NCBI GenBank assembly: GCA_040400085.1
Contig: JBBAQX010000021.1
Span: forward strand, 1-64,000
Origin: HNR sp040400085
GTDB lineage: Bacteria; Actinomycetota; Actinomycetes; Actinomycetales; Microbacteriaceae
Reading direction: 5' to 3'
Length of the DNA: 64,000 bases
Shown: positions 14,352 through 25,100 of the stretch, piece by piece
How positions within the stretch are numbered: position 1 is the stretch's first letter
How the letters are laid out: each line of letters opens with the position of its first letter
The notes under the pieces: model-generated
The model's database searches: none
What the model was told of the DNA's origin: nothing
Seen by the model: the letters and a program-made list of their open reading frames with translations, nothing else
Position numbers and translations under genes: made by a program

Positions 14352-15293
14352 CTACTTCATGCGCTGGACAAGCGAGATGTGGATCCAGCGATTGCCCGTC
14401 GCATCACCAAGCCAACGGCGCGATCCGTTGACGAGAGTGCCAGTTGAGGTCGTCTGGGCGTTCTTGAACACGAAGCCCGCGTCCACGGTCCGGACGATGT
14501 TGCCCGCCTTGATGTACGGGCTGCTGCGGAAGCGTGAGTTGTTGAACATGACCTTCCAGTTGCCCAGCCAGCCAACGTAGCCGCCGTACTTCAGGACAAC
14601 CGGAGACGGCATGGGATCGATGACGTCAACTGCCTTCCACGCCTCCCAAGCCTGATTGAGATACTGCCAAGGAAGCCAGCAGTCTCCGTTGACACCCCAG
14701 TTGGCACCCCATGAGTTCCGGAGTCGAAGACCGCGCGCATCCCACCCGATGGCGGTGATGGCGTGCCCGCCAGCTGCGGTCGACGGTGCGCGTAGGACGC
14801 CTGTACTAGTGGTCGAGAACCACGACCAGTACCACGCCATGGCGAGAGTCACGGGACCGAAGGCCATGATCGCGGCTTGGATCTCTTCCTTGACGGGCAT
14901 GACGTAGTAGTACGCCTTGATACGGTGCTTGGCGGCGTCGATCCCACCATCAAGCGGGTACCCGACGTTCAGCATCCGATCGAAGGCGTCGCGCAAATAC
15001 GCTCCGTTCGCACCGCCACCGATGGCCCGGAAGAACCTGTCTTCATCGAAGGGGAAGAACCGGCCCTGATCGATCCGGTCTTCGTAGGCTTTCATCGTCT
15101 CCGTGCTGTAGGCGACGCATTGGGGATCCGACCCTTGGTTCAACACCGGAGGGATCAGGCCGGGGATGACGTACGTGAGCGGAGCTGACACGGGCTTCTC
15201 GATCGCCGCCGCCTCATACAGCTTGGCGATCGGATAGTCACGTGGGTCTGGGGGACTCTGAAGAGCCCCGAGTCCGAAATCCGGAACTGGCAC
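14352..15293 (-). CDS. papain-like (C1A) cysteine peptidase endolysin with SH3-like C-terminus
   Basis: A 313-residue protein with the papain triad in order: Gln53 and Cys59 (LNQGSDPQCVAYS), His177 (AGGHAITAIGWD) and Asn193 (RNSWGANWG). The last 75 residues form an SH3-like repeat region (VGWLGNWKV, then VRTVDAGFVF) that could bind cell wall. Position beside the holin makes peptidoglycan or surface-protein cleavage the likely role. No signal peptide is seen, so export through the holin is expected. A virion-associated protease is the alternative. Confidence 0.82.
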   Translation of the reverse strand: MPVPDFGLGALQSPPDPRDYPIAKLYEAAAIEKPVSAPLTYVIPGLIPPVLNQGSDPQCVAYSTETMKAYEDRIDQGRFFPFDEDRFFRAIGGGANGAYLRDAFDRMLNVGYPLDGGIDAAKHRIKAYYYVMPVKEEIQAAIMAFGPVTLAMAWYWSWFSTTSTGVLRAPSTAAGGHAITAIGWDARGLRLRNSWGANWGVNGDCWLPWQYLNQAWEAWKAVDVIDPMPSPVVLKYGGYVGWLGNWKVMFNNSRFRSSPYIKAGNIVRTVDAGFVFKNAQTTSTGTLVNGSRRWLGDATGNRWIHISLVQRMK

Positions 15294-15303
15294 TGACCAC
15301 CTC

Positions 15304-16305
15304 CTACGAACTGTCCGCGTTCTCTAGCGCGGTGACGCGACCAACTACTGACGTGAGCACGCTATGAAGATCTTCGCCCTCGGTATATACGTCGAACGCC
15401 TTAGCCATCGTGACGACGGTGTCCAAGTCGAAGTCGTACTGAGCCGTGTTGTCCCGGGGATGCTGGGTTCGGTAGGGATTGACGATGTAGGCGTCCGCGC
15501 TCAATGACCCAAGACGTCCCTTCTTGAGAACTGCGTTGGACGACCAGTTGCCATGACGAACGGCGTATACAGAGAGCTGCGCAGAAGCCGGAAACGATCC
15601 ATGGAAGGTCCACTGGTTGGCTGTCGACCAGATCTCTATGTTGTCGATCTTGCTGACGGTCGGGCTCTGGGGGAAGGTGTACAGATCTAGGAACGGGGAG
15701 ACGTTGTCGTTGCCGTATCCGAACAGCTGGTTTGTCGTCTCGATGTCCCATGTCGTCGGCTCTGGATCGTCGCGTTGCCACACCCGCGCGTAGTAGTTGT
15801 CCTCAGTCCACCTAAGGTGAACCCGGTACCACGTGTTGGCCGTGACGGAGAACGTGATTGCCGGGTCATCGTCCCAGAACCACGTGAACATCTCCCATGT
15901 GCCTTCGGTCCCGCTCTGGTAGACATAGATGCCGCAATACTGGTAGTTATCGAGCGTGAACCCATACATGGGCAGTCCGGCCGTGAACGTGCCCGTGTTG
16001 AAGTCGAAGAACAGGTCACCAGACGCCGGGAATGGGAAACCGACGTACTCGTCCCAGTTCGCCGCAGCGACCGGCGAGTAGAAGACCATGGCCGATCCAT
16101 CGACCGACGTCAGCCAATCTTCGACTGACGCCACCGATGAGTACGGACCCGGACCCCACTTTCCACCAAGACCCTTCTCGACGGTCCTGTTGAAGTCATC
16201 CATGAAGATGCGCTTCATCAGGACGCCATCAATCGTCTTGGTGGTGAACTCCTGAGTGCGGCGAAGGATCGCGTCTGCGGTCAGAGCGCCTTCGATGACG
16301 TCCAT
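15304..16305 (-). CDS. tail fibre-like protein with ADA repeat and C-terminal coiled coil
   Basis: A 333-residue protein. The N-terminus carries a repeat unit (LTADAILRR). A jelly-roll-like domain follows, opening FMDDFNRT (residues 30-240) and rich in Trp and aromatics, typical of carbohydrate-binding beta sandwiches. Two more repeat-like units follow near 240-275, and a heptad coiled coil ends the chain (VLTSVVGRVTALEN), likely trimerising. It shares parts with the next upstream gene and with the giant protein at 37256-43483. Confidence 0.72.
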   Translation of the reverse strand: MDVIEGALTADAILRRTQEFTTKTIDGVLMKRIFMDDFNRTVEKGLGGKWGPGPYSSVASVEDWLTSVDGSAMVFYSPVAAANWDEYVGFPFPASGDLFFDFNTGTFTAGLPMYGFTLDNYQYCGIYVYQSGTEGTWEMFTWFWDDDPAITFSVTANTWYRVHLRWTEDNYYARVWQRDDPEPTTWDIETTNQLFGYGNDNVSPFLDLYTFPQSPTVSKIDNIEIWSTANQWTFHGSFPASAQLSVYAVRHGNWSSNAVLKKGRLGSLSADAYIVNPYRTQHPRDNTAQYDFDLDTVVTMAKAFDVYTEGEDLHSVLTSVVGRVTALENADSS

Positions 16306-16308
16306 CGG

Positions 16309-17502
16309 TCAACAGACCAGATCGATGAGGTAGGCACCGCAGGTGAACGATCCGGTGATCGGCCTGATGATCTGGGCGGCGGCAGAGAAGGATCCCTCTT
16401 TTCTGAAGCCAGCCGCGACGATCACCGCATCAATGCAGCCCCGCTTGTCATCGTAGTCGCCCGGTATGCCGGGGAACTCCATGGTCTTCTTGAGGATGGC
16501 ATTGGCCCGGAAGTAAGGCTGGATGAATGCCCCCATGGTGAACGTACGAACCCTGTGGTTCCCACCCTCCAGAGCCGTGATGCGGGCAACGATGTCAGTC
16601 AGGACGGTGTGGACGTCTGTCCCTGACGCATACTTCTCAATCGCCCCATCTAGAACCACAACCGTGTCTGGCTCGGTACCAAAGTGATCCAAGAAACGGG
16701 AATGACCTGACCGCTTCCCGATAATCCACGCGTCAGCGAAGAAGTGACGCGGAACGATCTCGGCGTCAATGGTGTTCAGCTCGCCGGGAACACCAAGAAC
16801 CGTTCTTGTCTTCAGGAGGACCGCATTGGCTGTCAGCGTGCCCAGCACGGTGGCGGCTGGAACCGTGTCGGCGTCGTAGTAGACAAAGTTGTCCATCGCG
16901 CCGGTTTCGGCAGTGCAGCCGTAGACGCTGATCTCAACCTTGTCGTTGACCCACTGAGCGGGGGTCAGCTCAATGGTTCCGTTGGTTCCCGAAGCTGAGT
17001 TGGAACCGGGCTCGGCATCGCTGCGCTTCCAGATCTTGACCCCGAGAGCGCCAAAGGCAACCCCGTTGAACGATCCCTTGATCGTGTACCACGTGCTGGC
17101 TTCCGGGGTGAAGTTGTAGATCGCCCGTGTAGACCAGCTGTCGTAGTTCCCGACCGTGGCTCGCCAAGTCGACCCCGTCGCCTGCTCTACCGCGATCTGA
17201 ACCGTGAAGTTCTTGCCCTGTGTCGTCCACCAGTACGGGCGCGTGTCTGAGATGTTCGCCGGAACGTAGAAGTCCCACTGGACATACCCGGAACGCATCC
17301 GGTAGGTGCTCTCGGCGTTCTTGACACGGGCAGTCGCGTACTTTGCCGCCTGAACACGAGCAGCGGAACCATCGACCCACGTCGTTCCGCTAGAGGAGAC
17401 GTACAGGATCTCCCAGAGTGATCCCCAGTTGTTGACGTTCCACGGAGTCGTTGGGCCGGTTGATCTCTGGAAGTCGTCGCTGAAGATGATCGACCCTGCC
17501 AT
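16309..17502 (-). CDS. tail fibre-like protein with ADA repeats
   Basis: A 397-residue protein beginning IIFSDDFQRSTGPTTPW, a concanavalin-type beta sandwich of about 230 residues. Degenerate repeat units follow (LTANAVLLK, FFADAWIIGK), then a coiled coil (VLTDIVARITALEG) matching that of its downstream neighbour, and further units (FRANAILKK, SFSAAAQIIR). Likely a trimeric receptor-binding or accessory fibre protein. It is paralogous in architecture to the gene at 15304-16305. Confidence 0.72.
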   Translation of the reverse strand: MAGSIIFSDDFQRSTGPTTPWNVNNWGSLWEILYVSSSGTTWVDGSAARVQAAKYATARVKNAESTYRMRSGYVQWDFYVPANISDTRPYWWTTQGKNFTVQIAVEQATGSTWRATVGNYDSWSTRAIYNFTPEASTWYTIKGSFNGVAFGALGVKIWKRSDAEPGSNSASGTNGTIELTPAQWVNDKVEISVYGCTAETGAMDNFVYYDADTVPAATVLGTLTANAVLLKTRTVLGVPGELNTIDAEIVPRHFFADAWIIGKRSGHSRFLDHFGTEPDTVVVLDGAIEKYASGTDVHTVLTDIVARITALEGGNHRVRTFTMGAFIQPYFRANAILKKTMEFPGIPGDYDDKRGCIDAVIVAAGFRKEGSFSAAAQIIRPITGSFTCGAYLIDLVC

Positions 17503-17505
17503 GAC

Positions 17506-19080
17506 TCACCCCGCCATCGTTCGGCACTGGATCCAGATCCAGTCAGATGAGGATGGAGGAACGAAGAACGTGATGACCCCAAGCTCCGGATCCGTCTCCT
17601 CGTAGTCAACCTGAAGGCGCTGGAGTAGGCCGTTCAGGTAGACCGCCGTTGTCCCCTCGATGTACCCGACGTACTGCTTCGTGCTCTCCACGGTCAGGTA
17701 GATCGAGAAGTCGACCCTGCTGCCATCCGGGTTCTCCTTCGGAGAGAACGCTCCGAAAGCACCGAAGGACGCCCTCTCAGACGTGTTGGTTACAGAGGCG
17801 ATCTGGAGCGTGGCCGTCTTAGACTTGGCCTTGAGGAGATACCTCCACAGGGTCCAAGGGTCAGACACCTGAATGCCGAAGAACCCATCGAAGCGGACGT
17901 ATCCCTTGCCAGTCGGGTCCAGCTCAGGGAACGAGATCTTGATCTGGCGAAGCGGGAGCAGCTTGATGAGCGGATGGGCTGGATCGGTTCCGAATGTGTA
18001 CAGGTGGATCATCACCAGCTGGCCCGGGGTCAGGTGGTTTCCGCCCGGGACGTCATGCCCGAACCACGCGAACCTGAACTGCCATTGCGGGTACTTCAGA
18101 CCGTAGAGCTGATCTCCCTGCTGACTTGGGCTTCCGTCAACAATCAGCTGGGCTCGCTGCGTGACACCCTTCTGGATGCCGTAGCCCTGCTCTCCGAAGT
18201 GCGTCTCAGCGATCTGCCACCTGTTGTGGCGGCTGATGCTGTCGTCGTTCTTGTGGCGGGCGAAGACCGTCCCACCACTCGTTCCAGCCCACTCGGATCC
18301 GCCCCACACCAAGGCGTCATTGGAGATGTAGCTGCCGTCCTCCGTGCAGTCCATCTCGCGGAAGCCGATGGTGTTCCGGTTGTTGGGGACGTCGCTGAAG
18401 CCCCAGTCAGCCTCCATGTCCTCGATGGCGTGGTAATGGAGCTTCTTGTCCGGAGAGATGTAGAAGATCGCCCCGGAGAACTGGCTGAAGTCCTCCATCT
18501 GCTTGCGCCACAGGGTACCCTGCTGGGTCCACGCGAGCTTCTTCTCTCGGCTAGTCTCATCGACCCACACGTAGTCGACCTCATCGACCTCAGTCGAATA
18601 GTCGAACCCACTCAGATCAAGGTACTTCGGACACAGCTCGTTCTTGATGAGCCATCCGTCCTTGCGCGATCCCAAGAAGCTGGGAAGCTGCTTGAGGAAC
18701 CCAGCCGCAGAGTCAGCCGTGCTGAACCTCAACACACGCTTGTCGAACAGGATGTTGTAGTCGACCCCCCGCAACACCCAGAGCCGGGTCTTGACTTCCG
18801 TGACGCCACCATGAGCCGCGTCTGTCCGGTCTACCGGGAAGGCGAACTTGCGACTGACCTGCGTGAGATAGCCTCCGAACATGAGCTTCCCATCGACCGT
18901 GAGGGTAACTTCCTTGCCCGTGACGAACGGGGCAAGAGTCTGCTCTTCATCCTTGCAGGTGAACTCGAACGTGCCGGGGACGGCCGAGAACTGGACCTCG
19001 AACGAGGCCGACTCGAACATGACGTGGTGGGTGATGTCTGTCCCGTCGTACTTGATGACGACGGTGGATCCAGCTGTCAT
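17506..19080 (-). CDS. minor tail protein, tail-hub type (paralogue A)
   Basis: A 524-residue protein opening with a beta-rich domain (IKYDGTDITHHVMFESASFE) and a GVDYNILFDKRVLRF motif near residue 105. Its first 400 residues align by eye with those of the 1009-residue protein upstream, including the YLDLSGFDY segment, and both end in a similar small beta module. Its place after the tape measure suggests a distal tail or hub protein, the platform for fibres. Confidence 0.72.
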   Translation of the reverse strand: MTAGSTVVIKYDGTDITHHVMFESASFEVQFSAVPGTFEFTCKDEEQTLAPFVTGKEVTLTVDGKLMFGGYLTQVSRKFAFPVDRTDAAHGGVTEVKTRLWVLRGVDYNILFDKRVLRFSTADSAAGFLKQLPSFLGSRKDGWLIKNELCPKYLDLSGFDYSTEVDEVDYVWVDETSREKKLAWTQQGTLWRKQMEDFSQFSGAIFYISPDKKLHYHAIEDMEADWGFSDVPNNRNTIGFREMDCTEDGSYISNDALVWGGSEWAGTSGGTVFARHKNDDSISRHNRWQIAETHFGEQGYGIQKGVTQRAQLIVDGSPSQQGDQLYGLKYPQWQFRFAWFGHDVPGGNHLTPGQLVMIHLYTFGTDPAHPLIKLLPLRQIKISFPELDPTGKGYVRFDGFFGIQVSDPWTLWRYLLKAKSKTATLQIASVTNTSERASFGAFGAFSPKENPDGSRVDFSIYLTVESTKQYVGYIEGTTAVYLNGLLQRLQVDYEETDPELGVITFFVPPSSSDWIWIQCRTMAG

Positions 19081-19083
19081 GGG

Positions 19084-22000
19084 TTATCCCCAGTAGGAGG
19101 TGTCGGGGAAGTAGCAGACTTCGATCATGGCGGCATTGATGAAGTTGTTCAGGAACGAGATCGTCCCGATCAGATGATCGAGTTCTACGTAGTCAAGGGC
19201 CGCTTTCACGGGCTGTCCGTCAACGAACACAGCAACCGATCCGGGGATATAGCCACTCTGGAGCTTGATAGACCAGTTCTCACCACTGTCGATCGTTGCC
19301 TGAAGCGTGGCCTTGTCGATAGCAATGACCTCGCATCGACGCTCCTCTTCGGTGGATCCCCTGCTGTTGGACGGGTCACAGAAGTGGTTTCCGCATGGAG
19401 CCACGACGTACATCGCGTTGATTTCCAACTCTGACCCGACAGTAGCCGTGATGGACCCGCCATTGGGCAGAAGAAGTGGGCCACCAGACGGATCGAGATG
19501 TCTCAGAATGCCCAGTGGATCGCTTATCGCCACGGATAGACTGAAGCCATGGCTAATCTGGGGCTGATCGATTGGCAGGATGGCCTCCCAATCCACCGTC
19601 GTAGATGAGCTATTGGCCCTTACCCTGACAACTCCAAACCAAAGAGGGGCATTCCACGTAAATGGAGCCCACGCATTGGTCTGTCCGCCACTCCCAGACC
19701 CCTCTTCTGTTTCCAATGTCAACTCAGGATCGGATCCCACGAACTGCGGCTTATCTGGCCCAAACCCATATATGCCGACCGGAACGTCGAGATCCATCTG
19801 AACTCGGTTAGCCCCAACCCCACTACTCTGGCTGCACGAAACGGTCAGGGTTCCCTTGACCTTGGTCCTCGACGGAAGCGTCGTGACATACCGATTGTCA
19901 ATCGGTACGCTCGCGTTTGGCGCTCGGTCGATGAAGTAGTAGTAGCTCAGGGTTGACGTGGCATCACTTACATATCCGGGTCCGTAGTCAACTCCAAGAG
20001 CCGCCCATGCGATGCTGATCTGCTGACTGGCAGTGCCCGACGTCTGGCTTTCACTATCTGTTCCCCACGGGATGCCGTAGAACCGACCATCTGAAATCGG
20101 CTCGCAGTAGAACGACTTGGCCCACCCCAGATAGGCCACATCCGTCGTTATTGGAAGCATCCCGTAGCGATCCGACTCGGCCTGACTACCCCACACGCTG
20201 ATCCCTTGGAGGTATGAGCCAGCACTTACTGGATGAAACGCGATCTGCGATGTAGCAGGAGCCACGTACGTCGGGTCATCCGAATGATCCGCATACGACC
20301 CGGTCGCGTAGGTGACAGTCCAGTTGAACGGTTCCTTCGTCCCCTGACGCCAGACCTTGGCGTACATCCCATACCCGGGCCACCAGACCGCCCGAACGTA
20401 GAAGGGACGTGTAAGAACGCTGTACAGGTAGGACGAGACTGCACTCTCGCTGTTGGCCTCGTTCGGGAACAGATCCGGGTCGGCCCCAATGTTGCCAACA
20501 GCCACTCGTCCAGAAGCAGCACCGGGAACGGATGCTCTCAGGTAGACCTGCAATCCACCGCTTGACCGATTGAAGATCCGCAGGCCACCGCCAAGAGATC
20601 CACTCCAGCCAGATGGGTTGATCGCCGCGATGATGACAACGGCCCCCGAGACTGGGGTCTTGAGCATGATCGTCTTGTCAACGAAGACCGACATCCCCAC
20701 CCCTTGGGTGAAAGACGGGTCCGCTACAACCGGATCATCAGTCCATCCGCCAGTCGCCCACGACCCACAGCTACCACTGTTGGGTTGCCCAGATGCCCGG
20801 TCGAAATCGTCGCTGAAGATGGGAGCAAGGTTGGTCAACGGAGGAAACGTGGGAGCCCCGAGGCTTGGGACAGGGCAGCTCTCGAAATCGATGTTCGGGA
20901 TCACGATCTCGGGGAGCTTGATCTTCGGGAACCAATACTCGAACGTGTTCCACGGCTCATCGATCGCGTGCGACAGGATGAGATCGAAGCGGGCCTCAAC
21001 TGGGGTCGGGAAGGTGATCTTCATGCGTCGGATCGGAATGACGTCCGCGAAACCGAACACGTTCGACTTGAAGTCGACCTTCTGCGCAACCCGGAACGTA
21101 GGCGTGAAGAGCGACACGGAAACCGACACGGCGTCGTCCTTGCCGCCTCGCTTGTTCTGCGGTGAGCCGTAGACGAAGCTGCGGGAACGCTTATCGACTG
21201 ACGCCTGACGCCACATGTCGCCCCGGAAGTCTCCTACCTGCCAGAGCCCGTGGGTGTCGATCGAAGCTTGATCCCTTGTGCGCTTGAACTTGACCCTCTT
21301 CGACCCCTGACCAGCTCCCCAAACCATGGCGTCGTTGACGAGGTTCGCCCCGTTGTAGAGGATCTCCATCTCGCGATAGCCAAGCTCATCCAGAGCAACC
21401 GGCGTATCCGTCAGCTTGTACTCGGCGTTCGGGGTATCGACGTCTGTGTAGACGAGCTTCTTGTCCGGGTCGATGTAGAAGATCGAACCGGGGTAGCGGG
21501 CGATCGCCTTCATGGCGTCTTCCCAGCTCCATCCGCCTCCAGCCGGGTTGCCCTTGGCATCTGGGTTGGGCTGCCCTACGGTCTCAACTAGCGTGTCGTA
21601 ATCGAGACCGTCGCCCGACAAATCGAGGTTCTCGCTGCACAGGTACTCGATCATCACCCGGTCCCACGTGCCGGACGGCCATGACTTCAGCTCGGCGTTG
21701 GCGGGGTTCCCGTTCTTGTTGAAGCAGAACCGCTTCCTGAACAGGATGTTGTAGTCGACCCCCTCGATGATGAGAGCGCGCGGCACAACGATGACAGGCT
21801 GGGCATCCAGCGGATCGCCGCATGGGTACTTGTCGCTGTACGGCCTAACCGATCGCTGGTGCGGAGCTGAGGCGTACGGGAAGAAGTATTGGCGCTGGAC
21901 GCTTTGGATCCAGCCGCCCCACACGCGCTTGTCGTCTACGTCCAAGGTGATGGTCTGGCCCACGACGAACTCGTAGGCGTACTCCATGTCCTTGAGACGA

Positions 22001-22113
22001 AACTTGCAGGCACCCGGAGAACCGGATGCCTGCGAGTTGAACTCGGCATCAGCAAAGATCACGTCGTCAGTGATGTCGACCCCGTTGACCTTGATGACGA
22101 TGACACTCGCCAT
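19084..22113 (-). CDS. large minor tail protein, tail-hub type with inserted beta sandwich (paralogue B)
   Basis: A 1009-residue protein. Residues 1-420 match the downstream hub paralogue (KVNGVDITDDVIFADAEF; GVDYNILFRKRF; NLDLSGDGLDY). A jelly-roll domain follows, opening IFSDDFDRASG (about 435-650) and resembling that in the fibre gene at 16309. A further beta-rich region (650-920) and a C-terminal module shared with paralogue A complete it. Probably the main tail-tip or baseplate protein with a carbohydrate-binding insert. Confidence 0.72.
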   Translation of the reverse strand: MASVIVIKVNGVDITDDVIFADAEFNSQASGSPGACKFRLKDMEYAYEFVVGQTITLDVDDKRVWGGWIQSVQRQYFFPYASAPHQRSVRPYSDKYPCGDPLDAQPVIVVPRALIIEGVDYNILFRKRFCFNKNGNPANAELKSWPSGTWDRVMIEYLCSENLDLSGDGLDYDTLVETVGQPNPDAKGNPAGGGWSWEDAMKAIARYPGSIFYIDPDKKLVYTDVDTPNAEYKLTDTPVALDELGYREMEILYNGANLVNDAMVWGAGQGSKRVKFKRTRDQASIDTHGLWQVGDFRGDMWRQASVDKRSRSFVYGSPQNKRGGKDDAVSVSVSLFTPTFRVAQKVDFKSNVFGFADVIPIRRMKITFPTPVEARFDLILSHAIDEPWNTFEYWFPKIKLPEIVIPNIDFESCPVPSLGAPTFPPLTNLAPIFSDDFDRASGQPNSGSCGSWATGGWTDDPVVADPSFTQGVGMSVFVDKTIMLKTPVSGAVVIIAAINPSGWSGSLGGGLRIFNRSSGGLQVYLRASVPGAASGRVAVGNIGADPDLFPNEANSESAVSSYLYSVLTRPFYVRAVWWPGYGMYAKVWRQGTKEPFNWTVTYATGSYADHSDDPTYVAPATSQIAFHPVSAGSYLQGISVWGSQAESDRYGMLPITTDVAYLGWAKSFYCEPISDGRFYGIPWGTDSESQTSGTASQQISIAWAALGVDYGPGYVSDATSTLSYYYFIDRAPNASVPIDNRYVTTLPSRTKVKGTLTVSCSQSSGVGANRVQMDLDVPVGIYGFGPDKPQFVGSDPELTLETEEGSGSGGQTNAWAPFTWNAPLWFGVVRVRANSSSTTVDWEAILPIDQPQISHGFSLSVAISDPLGILRHLDPSGGPLLLPNGGSITATVGSELEINAMYVVAPCGNHFCDPSNSRGSTEEERRCEVIAIDKATLQATIDSGENWSIKLQSGYIPGSVAVFVDGQPVKAALDYVELDHLIGTISFLNNFINAAMIEVCYFPDTSYWG

Positions 22114-22116
22114 GGG

Positions 22117-25100
22117 TTACGGGTTCCGCAGACCGAGCAGAGACGTCTTCCTGTTGAGCGCCGCCTCGACGTTCATCTGGATCTGCCGACCCCACGAGGC
22201 GAGCTTCTTCTCGTCAATGTCGCCACCGCCGTTGATGTTGACATTGACGTTGACCACGCCGCCACCGCCGCCACCACCGGGCATCGTCAGCTGACGAGGG
22301 TTCCGAAGGATGGCGACTGTCTCACTACCAGCCTCGCCAACAGTGAAGGTGGTTGGCGTAGCAAACGACCCCATGCCTCCGGGAGCATCTCTCTGTGGGC
22401 CAGAAGCGTTGCTTGGACGACGAGGGATGCCTGTGTTGGCCGTTGCTTTGCCACCACCACCAGCCGGATTGTAGGTATCAGGGTTCATCGCCCTGATGAT
22501 CGCGTCGGAGAACGCGATACCGGCATCCTCGAACGTGGAGACCAGCTCGGATCCCCACTTGTCGAACACCTCGCCAGTGCGAGTCTGGATCTCAGTGATG
22601 GCCTGATTGAGAAGCTGGACGTTCTTCTGACCAGCTTCGGAGTACGTCTTGGCCTTCTCGATCAAGATGTCCTGCTGGGCATTCATCAGCTCCAGCGCGT
22701 CCTGCTGGGCCGACGTGTCGATGGCGAGCGAGCGTGCTTCTGTGAGCAGGCCAACCTGAGCCACCAGATCAGTGATCGACCGGCTGACCTCGATCGTACC
22801 GATCTTGTACTGGCCTGATCCCATCTTCTTCTGGATGTCGAGTTGCTTCTGGGAATACTCAGCTTCCAGCTTGGCTTGCTCGATGCGGGCCTGCCGCTGC
22901 TCCGGTGTGTCTCCCGGGGCAGTGAAGCCTGCCATAGCCAGCTTGAAGTTGATCTGCCGCTGCTCCATCCCGAAGCCAAGCAGCTGCGACTGGCGAGCCA
23001 GCTGGAAGTTCTGTCCCTGAAGACCGCCAAGGGTGTCCTTCACGTTGCCCTTGATGGCGGCGTACATGTCCTTGGCATCGCCAAGGGACCTGTTCGCGAT
23101 CCTGATCTGGTTGCCGTACTCGGCCACGGTCAGGTTGAGGCTGCGCTGTTCCAGACCCTTCTGGATCTTCTGGATGTCCTGACCAAGACTCTCGATCTGG
23201 GAGATCATCTCGGGAGGGACGCCCCAGTCCAGCAGAACCTTGCGTCCCTTGTCGACTTCCGCCGTGATCGCGGCCTGCGCCGACTTGGCCTTGTCGCTGT
23301 ACTTGCCGTAGGCAGCTTCGTACTGCTTGGTCTGGTCAGCGAAGCTCTGGCCTGCCTGCGGTCCGCCAAGAAGCTGCTCGGTCGGGTACTTGGCGCTAGG
23401 GCCTCCTTGCGGAAGCGTCCGTGCCCCGTACGGGATCATTGGCTTGGCGATGTACTGCATGGCGACAGCAGCGGGGATCTGCATTTCCCGCTGCTGAAGC
23501 GCCTCGCGCTGGATCTGGGAGCTGGATGCCTTGAGGCCACGACCCATGCCCTGCATTAGCTCGCCAGCAGTGGGCATGTACGTGTTCTGACCCTGAAGCC
23601 ACTTCGCAGCCTGATACTGGCTGATGTTGCCGCCGCCAAGCGACAGCTGCATCTCCTTGAAGGTAGCCGCGATGTCCGTAGCCCCGATGGACTCGAAGAC
23701 AGCAGCCGTCTTAGCTGCCGCAGAGGAGCTGTCTCCAACCACCTTGAGTTCAACACCAGCAGACATGGCCTGCTGGTTCATGTACTCAAGGGCCTTGGTT
23801 GTTGACTCCATGCGCGCAGCCAACTCCTTGTCGGAAGGAGAAAGCTCTCCGACACCAACCCGAGCGCCCTTGTCGCCAGCTCCCCAGTCGAACGGGATTA
23901 CGTAATCCTCACCCAGAGCATCACCAGCTGGTGACTTGCCGGTACCAAGCTGGTACTTGGCTCTCTCGCCCGGAGTGGCAACCTGCATCTTGATGTAGTT
24001 GGAGAGCTTCTCTGACGTAGATCCGGTAGACCCCGGTCCAAGCCCAAGATCCAAGAACCCGCCGACGCTCTTGACGAGGTTCGCGTCGAAGCCAGCCGGA
24101 AGACCTCCCGGTCGGTTCGTTCCGTATCGCTCGGACGCGGCCATCAGCTCGATACGGTTCTGAAGAGCCTCGTTACCAGCTACGGCGGCAGCCCGCGACT
24201 CGATCGCAGGTGCGATCTTGCGAGCAGTTACCTCGTTCATTCCGCTCAGAGCAAGCGTGGATCCAACTACGGCTTCGGTATATCCGTCCTGCTGCCGAAC
24301 AGCGTCACCAAGCGTCTTGCCAAGTTCCCCGGCATAGGAGACGTAGCCCGTCATCTGGTCGGCCCACTTGCCGACCCCTTCCTCTGCCGCGCCCATCACC
24401 ATGCTGATGCCTGCAAATGCGGCCTTCATGGCAATCGTTGCGCTGGTCAAACCAACGAAACCGGCGGCCAGAGTCTTGATCGTGTCGCCCGGTCGGAGAA
24501 CATCGCCAGCGGCAGTCTCAGCTCGCGCCCCACGCGCCTTTGATGTAGCGGCTGCCCCAGTTACACGCTCCCTCATGCGAGGGATTTCCTTGTTGAGCTT
24601 GTCCAGCTCTTCCGAATACTTCTTGGTCAGGGGCTCAGAGCTGCGCGACAGCTCACGTTGCCGAACCAGAGACTTGGCAAGGTCACTGCGAACCTTGGCT
24701 TCTGTCGTGAGTGCGCTGTTGGCCTGCGTTGCAAGCCGCTCGGCCAAGCGAGCACGATCCTGAATGCCCTTGCGACCAGACAGCTGCTCGGTGATCTGAG
24801 CAACCGATGTCGTGAACGCACGAGCAGGAGTCATCGACTTGGCTTCAGCGACCTGAGACTGGATCGCCGCTACGCCAAGCTGCCGCTCGAACAGACGGCC
24901 ACGGGCCATAGATGGCCCCGCTGGTATCCGAGCTGAGCCACCGGTTCCATAGGTTTGGGCAACAGCTGGCGTTGGAGCCCCCGGCGTGGCCCCCGGAGGG
25001 GTAACTGGAGGAGTTCCCGGTCCAGCCCCCGGAGCCGCGCTGGCGGCAGCAGCAGCCCCACGAATGCTGGCTGAAGCAGTGGTAGTTCCCGCAGGACCAC

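Noticed and set aside
17974..19434. 486-residue open frame on the + strand
   Set aside because: It is antisense to the tail-hub genes, has Leu/Val/Arg/Asp composition typical of the complement of GC-rich coding DNA, and has no domain pattern.
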